This document shows positions 8,343 to 16,114 of a stretch of 37,030 bases of DNA, piece by piece. The stretch is taken from contig JBGZBY010000098.1 of assembly GCA_041844915.1 (NCBI GenBank), positions 1-37,030 on the forward strand, in the 5' to 3' direction. The position numbers and the translations under genes are program-made. Position 1 is the stretch's first letter. Each line of letters starts with the position of its first letter. This DNA comes from W11650 sp041844915. GTDB lineage: Bacteria; Bacillota; Clostridia; Lachnospirales; Vallitaleaceae. Below the pieces are notes generated by a model. The model worked only from the letters and a program-made list of their open reading frames with translations. It was not told where the DNA came from and did no database searches.

Positions 8343-8732
8343 GATTCCTCCTTTGATATGCGTCATTTTCTATGCCTCGACAGCTTAAGCGCTTTGCCGT
8401 CCGACAAATTTTCTCTCTGCTTCCTGCCGCTTTTCTCCAGCGCTTCCGTCAGAGCATAGCCTTGCTCTGTTTTCTCCCATCTCTTTGATAAAAAAATCGA
8501 TAGTATTTTAACACAAAAAAAAGAAAAAAGCCAGACCCCCTTCCCTTCTCTTTTTCGCACTGGAGCGGAAGGAATCCTTTGATTCCTTCCTTTACCGGCC
8601 GCCTAAATTTGTTTCAGAATTGCCAACTCCTTACAGCTTTTACTTCTCTTTTTCCTTGCCCTCCACTTGCCAAAGCCGTAAACAAAACGCCTTCTCCTCT
8701 CCTGCTCTTTATTTTAATTTTCCTGCCCCTCT
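8343..8732. other. Non-coding gap between ABC exporter and sulfatase
   Basis: 390 bp without a convincing gene. The plus strand is pyrimidine-rich. A perfect hairpin GGAAGGAATC-CTTT-GATTCCTTCC (8567-8590) lies mid-way; no U-run follows it on the minus strand. No clear promoter for the sulfatase was found, though an AT-rich stretch at 8495-8530 is the likely place. Confidence 0.6.
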
Positions 8733-10535
8733 CTACTGCGCTGCTTCAAACTGCGCCTGATACATTTCTTTATAATATCCGCCCTTTTGCAGCAGCTCCT
8801 GATGTGTGCCGCTTTCGACAACCCTGCCCTCCCGCAAAACAATGATGCGATCGGCATTTTTAATGGTAGACAGGCGATGCGCAATAACAATACAGGTGCG
8901 CGAGCGCATCAAATGAAGCATAGCCTCCTGAATCTGTATTTCCGTCTGGGTATCGACATTCGACGTCGCCTCATCCAAAATCAGCATCGGCGCATCCAGC
9001 AGCATCGCTCTGGCAATCGTCAAAAGCTGCTTCTGCCCCTTAGAAATACTACTGCCGCCATCCTTCAAAACCGTTTCATAGCCTTGCGGCAAGGCCTCAA
9101 TAAAGCTGTCAATCCTAGCCGCCTTGGCCGCCGCCTTCACCTCCTCCATGCTGACATTTTCTCTGCCATATGCCAAATTTTCAAAAATCGTGCCGGAAAA
9201 AAGCCAAGTATCCTGTAAGACCATGGAAAATGCCTTGCGCAGGCTGCTGCGTGAAATTTTGCACAGCTCCTTTCCGTCAATGCTGATGCTGCCCGAATCA
9301 ATATCATAAAAGCGCATCAGTAAATTAATGATCGTCGTCTTACCCGAACCGGTCTGCCCGACAATGGCAATCGTTTGACCGGCCTGCGCCGTCAAATCAA
9401 CCTTTTTCAGCACCGGTCGGTCATCATAGCCAAAGACTACCTCGCGCAGCTTGATTTCTCCTGACGTTACGAGCAAATCCTCCGCATCTTCGCAATCTGG
9501 CGCCTCCGGCTTTTCATCCAGCAGATGGAAAAGCCTTTCTGCTGCTGCTAAAGCCGATTGCAAATCGGCAAGCAAATTAGCAAGTTCATTGATTGGACCA
9601 GAAAATTTACGAGAATACAAAACAAAGGACGATACATTTCCAATGGAAATGCTTCCATTCATATAAAGCATTGCACCAAACATACTAATCAGCGCCAGAG
9701 AAACATTATTGATAAAAGTAACTGACGGTCCAATCGAGCTAGAATACGCCTCCGCTTCATAATTCATATCACTGGCCTCTCGGTTCAGTTTCTCAAAAGC
9801 GGAAATAAAATATTCCTCACGATGATATGCTTTGATGGTCTTGCTTCCGATCGCAATTTCCTCAACATAGGCGTTCATCTCTCCCAGCTTCTGCGAACGC
9901 CGGCGATATTTTGGGCGCACCTTGCGCGAACGGTAATTGGTAAGCAGAAAGGACAGCGGAATGGTTACGGCAAAAACCAGCACCAGCTGCGGTGAAATCA
10001 TCAGCATCATCACCAGCGAGCCCAAAACCGTCACCATACTGGCGATGATCTGAACAAAATCACCGGACAGCGAAGCGTTGATCACATCAATATCATAGGA
10101 CAGTGTACTCAAAATATCCCCCGCCAGATGCCGGTCAAAAAAGCTGACCGGCAGGCGCATTAAATGCTCGTATACATCCTTTCTCATTTGATACACAATG
10201 TTGCGGCTGATATAAACCATCAGCGCCGCCAGCACATAGCTTAGTACCGCCGCCGTAAAATAAAACACCAACATCCAGCTAGCATAGTAAAATACTGCTG
10301 CAAAATCAACCTGTCCCTTGCCCGTTCCGATCGCGTCGATGGCATAGCCCGACAGCTTAGGGCCAAACAATGCCAACAGGTTGCTGACAATTGTCAAGCC
10401 AATCGTCAAAGCCAAAAGCCATTTATACTGAGCCAGATAATGCCATAACCGCTTCAAAAGCAGGCTTCTTGGCTGACTCGGCTTTCCAAAAGATTCCTTG
10501 CCTTTTCCACCAGAGGGTGTCACTTTTTTCTGCAT
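8733..10535 (-). CDS. ABC exporter half-transporter, subunit with degenerate signature motif
   Basis: 600 aa, ABCB-type: a basic, Ser/Gly-rich N-terminal tail (1-25), six membrane helices to about residue 325, then an ATPase domain. Walker A VGQTGSGKT ends at 400, Walker B LILDEATSNVD carries the catalytic Glu522, and the switch His553 is present. The ABC signature reads SKGQ (498-501) rather than SGGQ. Together with its partner this gives one active and one degenerate ATP site, as in TM287/288- and BmrCD-type heterodimers. Its ATG overlaps the stop of the upstream partner by 1 nt (TAATG), so the two are translationally coupled. Likely drug, peptide or lipid export; substrate unknown. Confidence 0.92.
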   Translation of the reverse strand: MQKKVTPSGGKGKESFGKPSQPRSLLLKRLWHYLAQYKWLLALTIGLTIVSNLLALFGPKLSGYAIDAIGTGKGQVDFAAVFYYASWMLVFYFTAAVLSYVLAALMVYISRNIVYQMRKDVYEHLMRLPVSFFDRHLAGDILSTLSYDIDVINASLSGDFVQIIASMVTVLGSLVMMLMISPQLVLVFAVTIPLSFLLTNYRSRKVRPKYRRRSQKLGEMNAYVEEIAIGSKTIKAYHREEYFISAFEKLNREASDMNYEAEAYSSSIGPSVTFINNVSLALISMFGAMLYMNGSISIGNVSSFVLYSRKFSGPINELANLLADLQSALAAAERLFHLLDEKPEAPDCEDAEDLLVTSGEIKLREVVFGYDDRPVLKKVDLTAQAGQTIAIVGQTGSGKTTIINLLMRFYDIDSGSISIDGKELCKISRSSLRKAFSMVLQDTWLFSGTIFENLAYGRENVSMEEVKAAAKAARIDSFIEALPQGYETVLKDGGSSISKGQKQLLTIARAMLLDAPMLILDEATSNVDTQTEIQIQEAMLHLMRSRTCIVIAHRLSTIKNADRIIVLREGRVVESGTHQELLQKGGYYKEMYQAQFEAAQ

Positions 10536-12241
10536 TATTCCACCTCCCCCATCTGAATTGCGGCAATGTCGCGATAATAAGTACAGCTTTTAAGAAGCTC
10601 CTGATGCGTGCCTTTGCCGATAAGTCTGCCTTCCTCCAGCACCAGAATCTGATCGGCCTCCTTGATTGAGCTGACCCGCTGCGCTACAATAATTTTGGTC
10701 GTATCAGAAAAATCCTTAACCAGCGCTGCCCGTAGACTGGCATCTGTTTTATAATCCAGCGCCGACGAGCTATCGTCCAGCAGAAGAATCTGCGGCCTTC
10801 CCGCCAAAGCTCTTGCCAGCAAAAGCCTTTGTTTTTGCCCTCCGCTGATATCCTGCCCCTTGGAAGCAATCACATACTCCAAGCCGCCCTCCTTCTCGTC
10901 TATAAACTCAGCCTGCGCCGTTTCTATCGCTCTCGCTAGGGCATCCTTATCAATCTCTCTGCCCAGACAAATATTATCTCTTATCGCCGCCGCATAGAGA
11001 AAGTCATTTTGCAGGGCAACGCCAAACTGCCGATACAGCTCCTCCGCCGACATGCTTTGAATATCTTGCCCAAAAATCCGAATTTTTCCGCTCTGCGGCA
11101 AATAAAAGCGCAGAAGCAGCTGGAGCAGGGTACTCTTTCCGCTGCCGGTCGCGCCGATAATTCCCAGAGTCTGCCCCCGCCCTAGAACAAAGCTGATTTC
11201 CGTCAGATTATTTCGCACCCCGTCATAAGAAAAACTTACCTTCTCAAAGCAAACATGATACTCCTCTCCTGCTTCGTCTTTTTTCCCTTCAAACGCCTCC
11301 GGCTCCGCCTGTAGCACCTCGGCAATACGATGTGCGCTAGCCGCTCCCTTTGAATACATCATAAACAATCGGGAAACCGCCATCAGTGCCATCAGAATCA
11401 AAGTAAAATAGCTTAAAAAAGCAATAATCGTACCGGTCTGCGCCAAGCCTTTGCTTACTCGATAGGCTCCGACTACTACCACCAATGTCAGCGCCGTATT
11501 CAGCAAAAAATTCATCACCGGACCGGTGACGTTCATCAAAAGCGTCGCGCTTTTTTCTGTTTGCACCACCTCGCGATTATTTTCTTCAAAACTGGCTTTC
11601 TCATATTCGGTTTTGGACAGAGCTTTGATCACCCGAATTCCCGCCATGCTTTCCTGTGCGCGGCGAATCAGCTGATCTAAAACCGCCTGCGTTCTTTCAT
11701 AGCGTTTGGTGCCATGTCGGGAAACCTGCCAAACTACTATAATCAACAACGGGGATACTGCCAAAAGCACCAGAGTAAGCACCGGCTCAATGAGCATGGT
11801 AATTGTAACCCCTCCAATCAGCATAATCGGCGCTCTTACGCCTATTCTCTGCATTCGGTCAATTAAACGATAAACATTATAGGTATCGCTGGTCAAACGG
11901 GAAATCAAGGAAGGTACAGTAAACTCATCGGTCTGACGGCAGGATAAACGAAGCGCCTTTTCAAACAGCTCCTGCCGCAGCCGATATGTGATATCTCGGG
12001 CAGTTTTTGTGGCCAGACGATTGGCAAACACATTCGCCCCCAAGGCAAAGAGGGAGCAAAAAAGCATCAAAATGCCCAGCCGCCATGTCATATCCCAGTC
12101 CTTCGCCGAAGCATAGCGATTCAAAATAATCGCCAAAATCCACGGCAGCAAAAGCTCGACCACCGTGCCGATAAATTTGACGGTAAAGCCGAAGATAATT
12201 GCCCTCATTTTCGGTTTTATATAAATCCAAAGCTTTTTCAC
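10535..12241 (-). CDS. ABC exporter half-transporter, subunit with degenerate catalytic site
   Basis: 568 aa, the promoter-proximal half of the heterodimeric exporter. Six membrane helices occupy about residues 15-295, then the ATPase. Walker A GATGSGKS (363-370) and signature ISGGQ (465-469) are canonical. However, Walker B is LLLDDSSSALD, with Asp490 in place of the catalytic Glu, and the switch His is replaced by Gln521 (VAQRVSS). These are exactly the substitutions expected for the non-hydrolysing site of heterodimeric exporters, complementary to the SKGQ signature in the downstream gene. A good promoter lies about 200 bp upstream, leaving a long leader. Function: export of an unknown substrate. 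Confidence 0.93.
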   Translation of the reverse strand: MKKLWIYIKPKMRAIIFGFTVKFIGTVVELLLPWILAIILNRYASAKDWDMTWRLGILMLFCSLFALGANVFANRLATKTARDITYRLRQELFEKALRLSCRQTDEFTVPSLISRLTSDTYNVYRLIDRMQRIGVRAPIMLIGGVTITMLIEPVLTLVLLAVSPLLIIVVWQVSRHGTKRYERTQAVLDQLIRRAQESMAGIRVIKALSKTEYEKASFEENNREVVQTEKSATLLMNVTGPVMNFLLNTALTLVVVVGAYRVSKGLAQTGTIIAFLSYFTLILMALMAVSRLFMMYSKGAASAHRIAEVLQAEPEAFEGKKDEAGEEYHVCFEKVSFSYDGVRNNLTEISFVLGRGQTLGIIGATGSGKSTLLQLLLRFYLPQSGKIRIFGQDIQSMSAEELYRQFGVALQNDFLYAAAIRDNICLGREIDKDALARAIETAQAEFIDEKEGGLEYVIASKGQDISGGQKQRLLLARALAGRPQILLLDDSSSALDYKTDASLRAALVKDFSDTTKIIVAQRVSSIKEADQILVLEEGRLIGKGTHQELLKSCTYYRDIAAIQMGEVE

Positions 12242-12447
12242 AATTCCCTCTTTTCTCCGCCGCTTTAATTAAAAAGCCAGCCTTTTCCGTCTTCCCTGCT
12301 TATCCAAACAATTTTTTCCAAAAAAATGCCCATCTCGCCCCGCTAATAAAGGCCGCCGCCCATTTTCGTGGCTTTCTGCAATCGTTCTCTTAAAGTTCTC
12401 GGCACAAGCATTTTTAACCGTAATCAAGGAAAGATTTCACTTGCTTT

Positions 12448-12476
12448 ATTATACTAAGAAAGAGGACAGATTTCAA
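12448..12476 (-). promoter_or_regulatory. Sigma-A-type promoter of the ABC exporter operon
   Basis: On the minus strand TTGAAA (12476-12471) and TATAAT (12453-12448) are separated by exactly 17 bp. The predicted transcript starts near 12441, giving a leader of about 200 nt before the exporter start codon. Confidence 0.8.
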
Positions 12477-12515
12477 GGAATATCCACTAAACTCCTGATG
12501 TAAGGCGGATATTCC
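12477..12515. promoter_or_regulatory. Inverted repeat between divergent promoters (possible operator)
   Basis: GGAATATCC (12477-12485) and GGATATTCC (12507-12515) form perfect 9-bp arms with a 21-bp gap, about three helical turns centre to centre. The element touches the -35 of the leftward ABC promoter and lies 12 bp from the -35 of the rightward DUF4282 promoter, so one regulator could control both. No regulator gene is adjacent. Confidence 0.5.
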
Positions 12516-12527
12516 CTATTATTTTAC

Positions 12528-12556
12528 TTGCTTTTTCCTTCGCTATACAGTAAAAT
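12528..12556 (+). promoter_or_regulatory. Promoter of the DUF4282 gene
   Basis: TTGCTT (12528-12533), a 17-bp spacer and TAAAAT (12551-12556) precede the DUF4282 start by 73 bp. Arms ATTTTAC (12521-12527) and GTAAAAT (12550-12556) frame the promoter as a second inverted repeat. Confidence 0.55.
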
Positions 12557-12629
12557 AATGACATCAGGCAAGGAAATAGCTCGTAAAAAATCATAAAACA
12601 ACATAACAATGACATAAGAGGAGGAAAGT

Positions 12630-13202
12630 ATGAAAAAATTTTTAAATTTTGAAACTCTAGTTACCCCGGCAATTCTTAAGATCCTATATCCGGTGCTGGT
12701 GATTGCATTTGCCATCAAATATTTCTGGCAAATGATCGCCGGACTTTTTGCCATAGCCTTCGGCGGGCTCGGTTCGTCCTTTGTCGCTCTGGTAAGCTTT
12801 ATCGCTATGCCCTTTGTGCTTCGTATTCTTTTTGAGCTGGCGCTGGTCATCTTCCGTATGTATGAATACACCTTTAAGCTGGCAAATCCGGATCAAGAGT
12901 TGACTGGTATTATTAACAGTACAGACGCACTGAAAAAAGAGGTTGCCGCCAATGTACCGCAGCAGCCCAATTACCAGTATCCCGGCTACAATTACGGTCA
13001 AGCCCCCTATCAGCAACAGCCTCAACCCGGCTATGATCCGAATCAGTATTATCAACAGGGCTATAATCAAAATCCTTATCCAAGCCAAGGCTATGCTCCG
13101 CAGCAACCGCAGCAGCCGACTCAAGGCTATGCTCAACCGGAAGCTCCAGCAGCTCCAACGACTCCGACAGCTCCGACAAATCCAAATATGCCGCAGCAAT
13201 AA
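12630..13202 (+). CDS. DUF4282-type membrane protein with Gln/Pro/Tyr-rich tail
   Basis: 190 aa. Residues 1-85 contain two long hydrophobic helices and match the short DUF4282 membrane domain (FLNFETLVTP start, ..EL..V.FR..EYT.. end). Residues 105-190 are a low-complexity tail rich in Gln, Pro, Tyr and Asn with repeated QGY and PQQP units, ending in Pro/Thr/Ala. The tail is disordered by composition and prion-like. RBS AGAGGAGGAAAG is strong. Function is not known; the tail is expected in the cytoplasm or at the surface depending on topology. It is 212 bp upstream of the SLH gene on the same strand; a GATGAGG/CCTCATC hairpin (13232-13257) lies in that gap. Confidence 0.75.
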   Translation: MKKFLNFETLVTPAILKILYPVLVIAFAIKYFWQMIAGLFAIAFGGLGSSFVALVSFIAMPFVLRILFELALVIFRMYEYTFKLANPDQELTGIINSTDALKKEVAANVPQQPNYQYPGYNYGQAPYQQQPQPGYDPNQYYQQGYNQNPYPSQGYAPQQPQQPTQGYAQPEAPAAPTTPTAPTNPNMPQQ

Positions 13203-13414
13203 ACTGGCATATCCCACACAAAAAATTACCTGATGAGGCAAAATGCCTGCCCTCATCCCATTATCAAAGGAAATATCCACGCCGTGCTTTTAGATGGAAA
13301 TCCCTAGAAAGAAGCGGCGCGGATAATATACATTTAGCTTTCTTTTTTCTTGCCAATAAAGCCAAAAAACCGAAATAAAAATATAGAGAAAATATATAAA
13401 TACAGGAGGAGAAT

Positions 13415-15154
13415 ATGAAAAAAACATTAAAATCACTAATTCCGTATTGTCTGGCAGTTGCCGTCGTCCTTGGCATCATGCAGCTTCCGCTGTATGCCTC
13501 CGCCAGCAGCTCCATTCATCAACAGGCCGCTGAATTTCTGCATTCCAAAAATGTAATCACCGGCGACGCTCGGGGAAATTTTGCCACAGGCGAGCTGCTG
13601 ACCAGAGAACAAGCGCTTGTTATCATCGCCCGCCTGATGGGCGAAGAGGCTTTTGCCAAGGCCTATTTATTGCCCTCCGGTTTTCAGGATGTGCCCGCCG
13701 ACAGCTTTTATGCGCCGTATATCGCCTATGCCAGAGGCCGCAACTGGACAACCGGCTTAAACGCCACTACCTTCGGCTTGGGTCAGCCCGTTTCCACAAA
13801 GGCATTTTTGACCTATATGCTGCGGGTGTTGGGCTATCCGGCAGATTGGACCGTTAATGACATTATGGGCGACTCGACAAACCTCGGTCTGACAAACGCC
13901 GTATCTTCTGCGGAAGGACAAAATATTATTCGCGGTGAAGCCTTTTTGGTTATGTTCAACACACTGCAAGTTGTTCCGAAGGATCGGACAACCACTCTAA
14001 TGGCAATCTTGGACGAAAGACAGGCTCCTTCAACAACCGCGACGGTTCCGGCAGTTCCGGCGGTTCCAACGGCTCCGGCAGTTCCAACGGCTCCAGCAGT
14101 TCCAACGGCTCCTAACACTTCTAATCCGCCGGTAATCAGCAATGTTACCACCGGACCAGAGCCAAAGCTAGTTAATATCCGCACTCGCGCATATGGCTTT
14201 AACGAAATCGTTATGACCTTTGAGCGCCTCGTGTCCAATCCGCAAAAAAGCAATTTTAAAATCTATGTAGATGGCTCCACGCTCCTGACCGAAAATCAAT
14301 ATCGCATTATATCCGGCGGCACGGATCTTACCTTGGTGCTAAATGTGCCGGATCTGCATGGCAAACGAATTGTAATTGATTATACCGGCTTAATCGACAC
14401 CAGCTCCAATACTCCAATGTCAAAATGGGAAAGAACCGAGGTCACCTTCGATAATCCCGACGAACCCGCAGTAAAGGAAATCCGCTTGGAGAACAATGGG
14501 TTCAAGCTGATTTTCTACAAAAATGTGGAGGGGGTCAATCAACAGAATGTTTGGCTGACCGAACAAGATGGAACAAGGGTTCCCAACGACAAATTCGGCT
14601 TGACCTATTCTTCCGCCGTTGCCACTTTTTACTGGCGTGGAGGCTACCTGCCGAAAGGGCCTCTGACGGTGACCTTAAGCACCAATTTATATGAGCCTTA
14701 TACCAGAAAGCGTTTGAGCGCTCAAAAAACACATGTGATTCCGTTTGCCGTAACCACAGTTCCTTCAACTCCGACTACACCGGTAACGCCTCCGACTCCC
14801 ACTACGCCAGCAACGCCGACAACTCCTGTTCCAGAGGCAATCCAGCCGAAGGTGATTGAATGGAATACTACCAACTATAAAGACTATCTTGCCTACTCTG
14901 TTGTTATTACCTTTAATACAGAGGTAAAGGGCGTCAATAAGGATACGGTGAAGGTATTTAATAATATAGAAAACAATCAACCCCAAGAAGACACTGACTT
15001 TACTATCAGCGGCTCTGGCAAGGTCTATACGATTACCTTTGAAAAATATGTTGGAGCATACAACCGCAAGATTGTCCTTCAGGATATTTACGAAATAACC
15101 GGCCAGAAAAAAATCGAGCCAACTGAGCAGATTTACCGGAAGATAGTAAATTAA
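13415..15154 (+). CDS. Exported S-layer-homology (SLH) protein with Pro/Thr linkers
   Basis: 579 aa. An N-terminal signal peptide (about residues 1-30, ending near YASAS) is followed by diverged SLH-type repeats to about residue 200 (AAEFLHSKNVITGD, TREQALVIIARL, FQDVPADSFYAPYIAYARGRNW). SLH domains bind pyruvylated wall polymers. A VPTAPA linker (about 210-232) leads to two beta-rich modules (about 240-450), then a TTP/PTP linker and a last module of about 100 aa. No catalytic motif is seen; a structural or surface-display role is inferred. RBS ACAGGAGGAGAAT is strong, and a clear terminator follows. The C-terminal modules resemble Ig-like folds but I cannot name the family. Confidence 0.82.
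   Translation: MKKTLKSLIPYCLAVAVVLGIMQLPLYASASSSIHQQAAEFLHSKNVITGDARGNFATGELLTREQALVIIARLMGEEAFAKAYLLPSGFQDVPADSFYAPYIAYARGRNWTTGLNATTFGLGQPVSTKAFLTYMLRVLGYPADWTVNDIMGDSTNLGLTNAVSSAEGQNIIRGEAFLVMFNTLQVVPKDRTTTLMAILDERQAPSTTATVPAVPAVPTAPAVPTAPAVPTAPNTSNPPVISNVTTGPEPKLVNIRTRAYGFNEIVMTFERLVSNPQKSNFKIYVDGSTLLTENQYRIISGGTDLTLVLNVPDLHGKRIVIDYTGLIDTSSNTPMSKWERTEVTFDNPDEPAVKEIRLENNGFKLIFYKNVEGVNQQNVWLTEQDGTRVPNDKFGLTYSSAVATFYWRGGYLPKGPLTVTLSTNLYEPYTRKRLSAQKTHVIPFAVTTVPSTPTTPVTPPTPTTPATPTTPVPEAIQPKVIEWNTTNYKDYLAYSVVITFNTEVKGVNKDTVKVFNNIENNQPQEDTDFTISGSGKVYTITFEKYVGAYNRKIVLQDIYEITGQKKIEPTEQIYRKIVN
14050..14112 (+). repeat. 18-bp in-frame tandem repeat encoding the VPTAPA linker
   Basis: The unit GTTCCAACGGCTCC(A/G)GCA occurs about three times with a shorter diverged copy before it, giving the linker repeat AVPTAP. 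Copy number could vary between strains and change linker length without breaking the frame. Confidence 0.8.
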
Positions 15155-15196
15155 GCGTTTACTCTCTATTTAACAGAATTGATGCATAGTGCGCAT

Positions 15197-15239
15197 GAGC
15201 GTCCGCAGGTTATATACAACCTGCGAACGCTCTTTTTTA
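15197..15239 (+). terminator. Intrinsic terminator of the SLH gene
   Basis: GAGCGTCCGCAGGTT pairs with AACCTGCGAACGCTC (one mismatch) around a 6-nt loop and is followed by TTTTTTATTT. It lies 42 bp past the stop codon. Confidence 0.93.
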
Positions 15240-15240
15240 T

Positions 15241-15500
15241 TTCTCTTTCTCCAAAAAAGCTCCTTCCCTTGAACTGACAGAGCTTCTGGCTAAGCTCAGC
15301 TCATAAGGGGCATTTTCTCTAAAAATTTCTTTCCTTAAGTCAGCAGAACTTCTGGTCAAATTCGCAGGTGCTATTTCTTTTTTTCCAAAGAGCTTCTTTC
15401 CTTGAATCGGCAGAGCTTCTAGCTAAGCGCATAAGGGGTTCCTTTTCTCTAAAATTTCTCCCATGAAATGGGCGGAAATTCTTGCCAACATACAAGTGAT
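15241..15500. repeat. Decayed array of four ~60-70-bp repeats
   Basis: Four diverged copies start near 15241, 15313, 15374 and 15443. Shared blocks are TTTTCTCTAAAA, TTTCCTTGAA, GGCAGAGCTTCT, GCTAAGC and CATAAGGGG. No open frame runs through it on either strand. It fills the first half of the 600-bp gap between the SLH terminator and the PadR promoter. The last part of the gap to 15600 holds only an imperfect hairpin, TTCAAGA/TCTTGAA. Confidence 0.65.
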
Positions 15501-15620
15501 ATCTCCCTTTATCCTCCTTCCAAAAGCAAAAAGGAAAGCTCCATTCAAGATGCGCTGTGTCTTGAACGAATAATGCGAAAGCTCTTGTCCATCGTTTTAC
15601 CTTTTATTTCCAAAAATTAC

Positions 15621-15666
15621 TTGACCTGATAGAGTAATTATGCTATACTCTATTTACTCTATCAGG
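15621..15666 (+). promoter_or_regulatory. PadR promoter with embedded perfect operator
   Basis: TTGACC (15621-15626), a 17-bp spacer and TATACT (15644-15649) form a strong promoter. CCTGATAGAGTAA (15625-15637) and TTACTCTATCAGG (15654-15666) are perfect 13-bp inverted arms that enclose the -10. A further TAGAGTAATTA block follows the second arm. The layout fits autorepression by the PadR protein encoded about 90 bp downstream. Confidence 0.85.
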
Positions 15667-15757
15667 TAGAGTAATTAAATCCTCTCAAGCAATGAACGCA
15701 ACTACAAGCAGAAAAGCTCAGGCTCTGCCCGCGCAGAGATAGAAAGGAGGCGAAGCC

Positions 15758-16114
15758 ATGATTTCAAGCGATATCATGCGTGGATACCATGATATTATTA
15801 TTTGTTTATTGCTTTCGACCGGCGATAACTACGGTTATATGATTTCTGATCAGATTACTAAAAAATCCAAGGGAAAGTATCAAATCAAAGAGGCTACCCT
15901 ATATTCGGCACTAAATCGACTGGAAAAAAACGGACTTATCCTCTCCTATGAAGGAAAGGAAACCTTTGGCAGATCTCGAACCTATTACCGCTTGTCCACT
16001 ATTGGCAAACAATTTTTAAACGAAAAATCCAGAGAATGGACGGATACCAAGGAAATTATCAATGAGTTTTTTAAGGAGACAGAATATGAACAAAATAGTC
16101 AATCATGTCAATAA
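15758..16114 (+). CDS. PadR-family transcriptional regulator
   Basis: 118 aa, short PadR subfamily: winged helix-turn-helix (about residues 5-85) with GYMISDQI, EATLYSALNRLEKNGLI and the wing SRTYYRLSTIGKQFL, followed by a short dimerisation helix. These dimers repress operons in response to envelope stress or drugs. RBS AAAGGAGGCGAAGCC is strong. Its 3' end overlaps the start of the next gene by 29 bp, the usual arrangement with a membrane partner carrying a permease-prefix or DUF1700-like domain. It is probably autoregulated through the inverted repeat at its promoter. Confidence 0.92.
   Translation: MISSDIMRGYHDIIICLLLSTGDNYGYMISDQITKKSKGKYQIKEATLYSALNRLEKNGLILSYEGKETFGRSRTYYRLSTIGKQFLNEKSREWTDTKEIINEFFKETEYEQNSQSCQ

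Noticed and set aside
8567..8590. Perfect hairpin as terminator of the ABC operon
   Set aside because: No U-run on the minus-strand side and it lies about 145 bp past the stop; kept only as a note in the gap entry.
12684..13280. 198-codon minus-strand frame opposite the DUF4282 gene
   Set aside because: Its Leu/Ile/Arg-rich text arises from the reverse complement of the Gln/Pro/Tyr repeats; the plus-strand gene has a strong RBS and a recognisable domain.
13834..14253. 139-codon minus-strand frame with VGTAGAVGTAGA repeats
   Set aside because: Generated by the 18-bp repeat of the SLH gene read backwards.
15241..15500. CRISPR or degenerate coding repeats
   Set aside because: Copies are diverged and contiguous without unique spacers, and stops occur in all frames.
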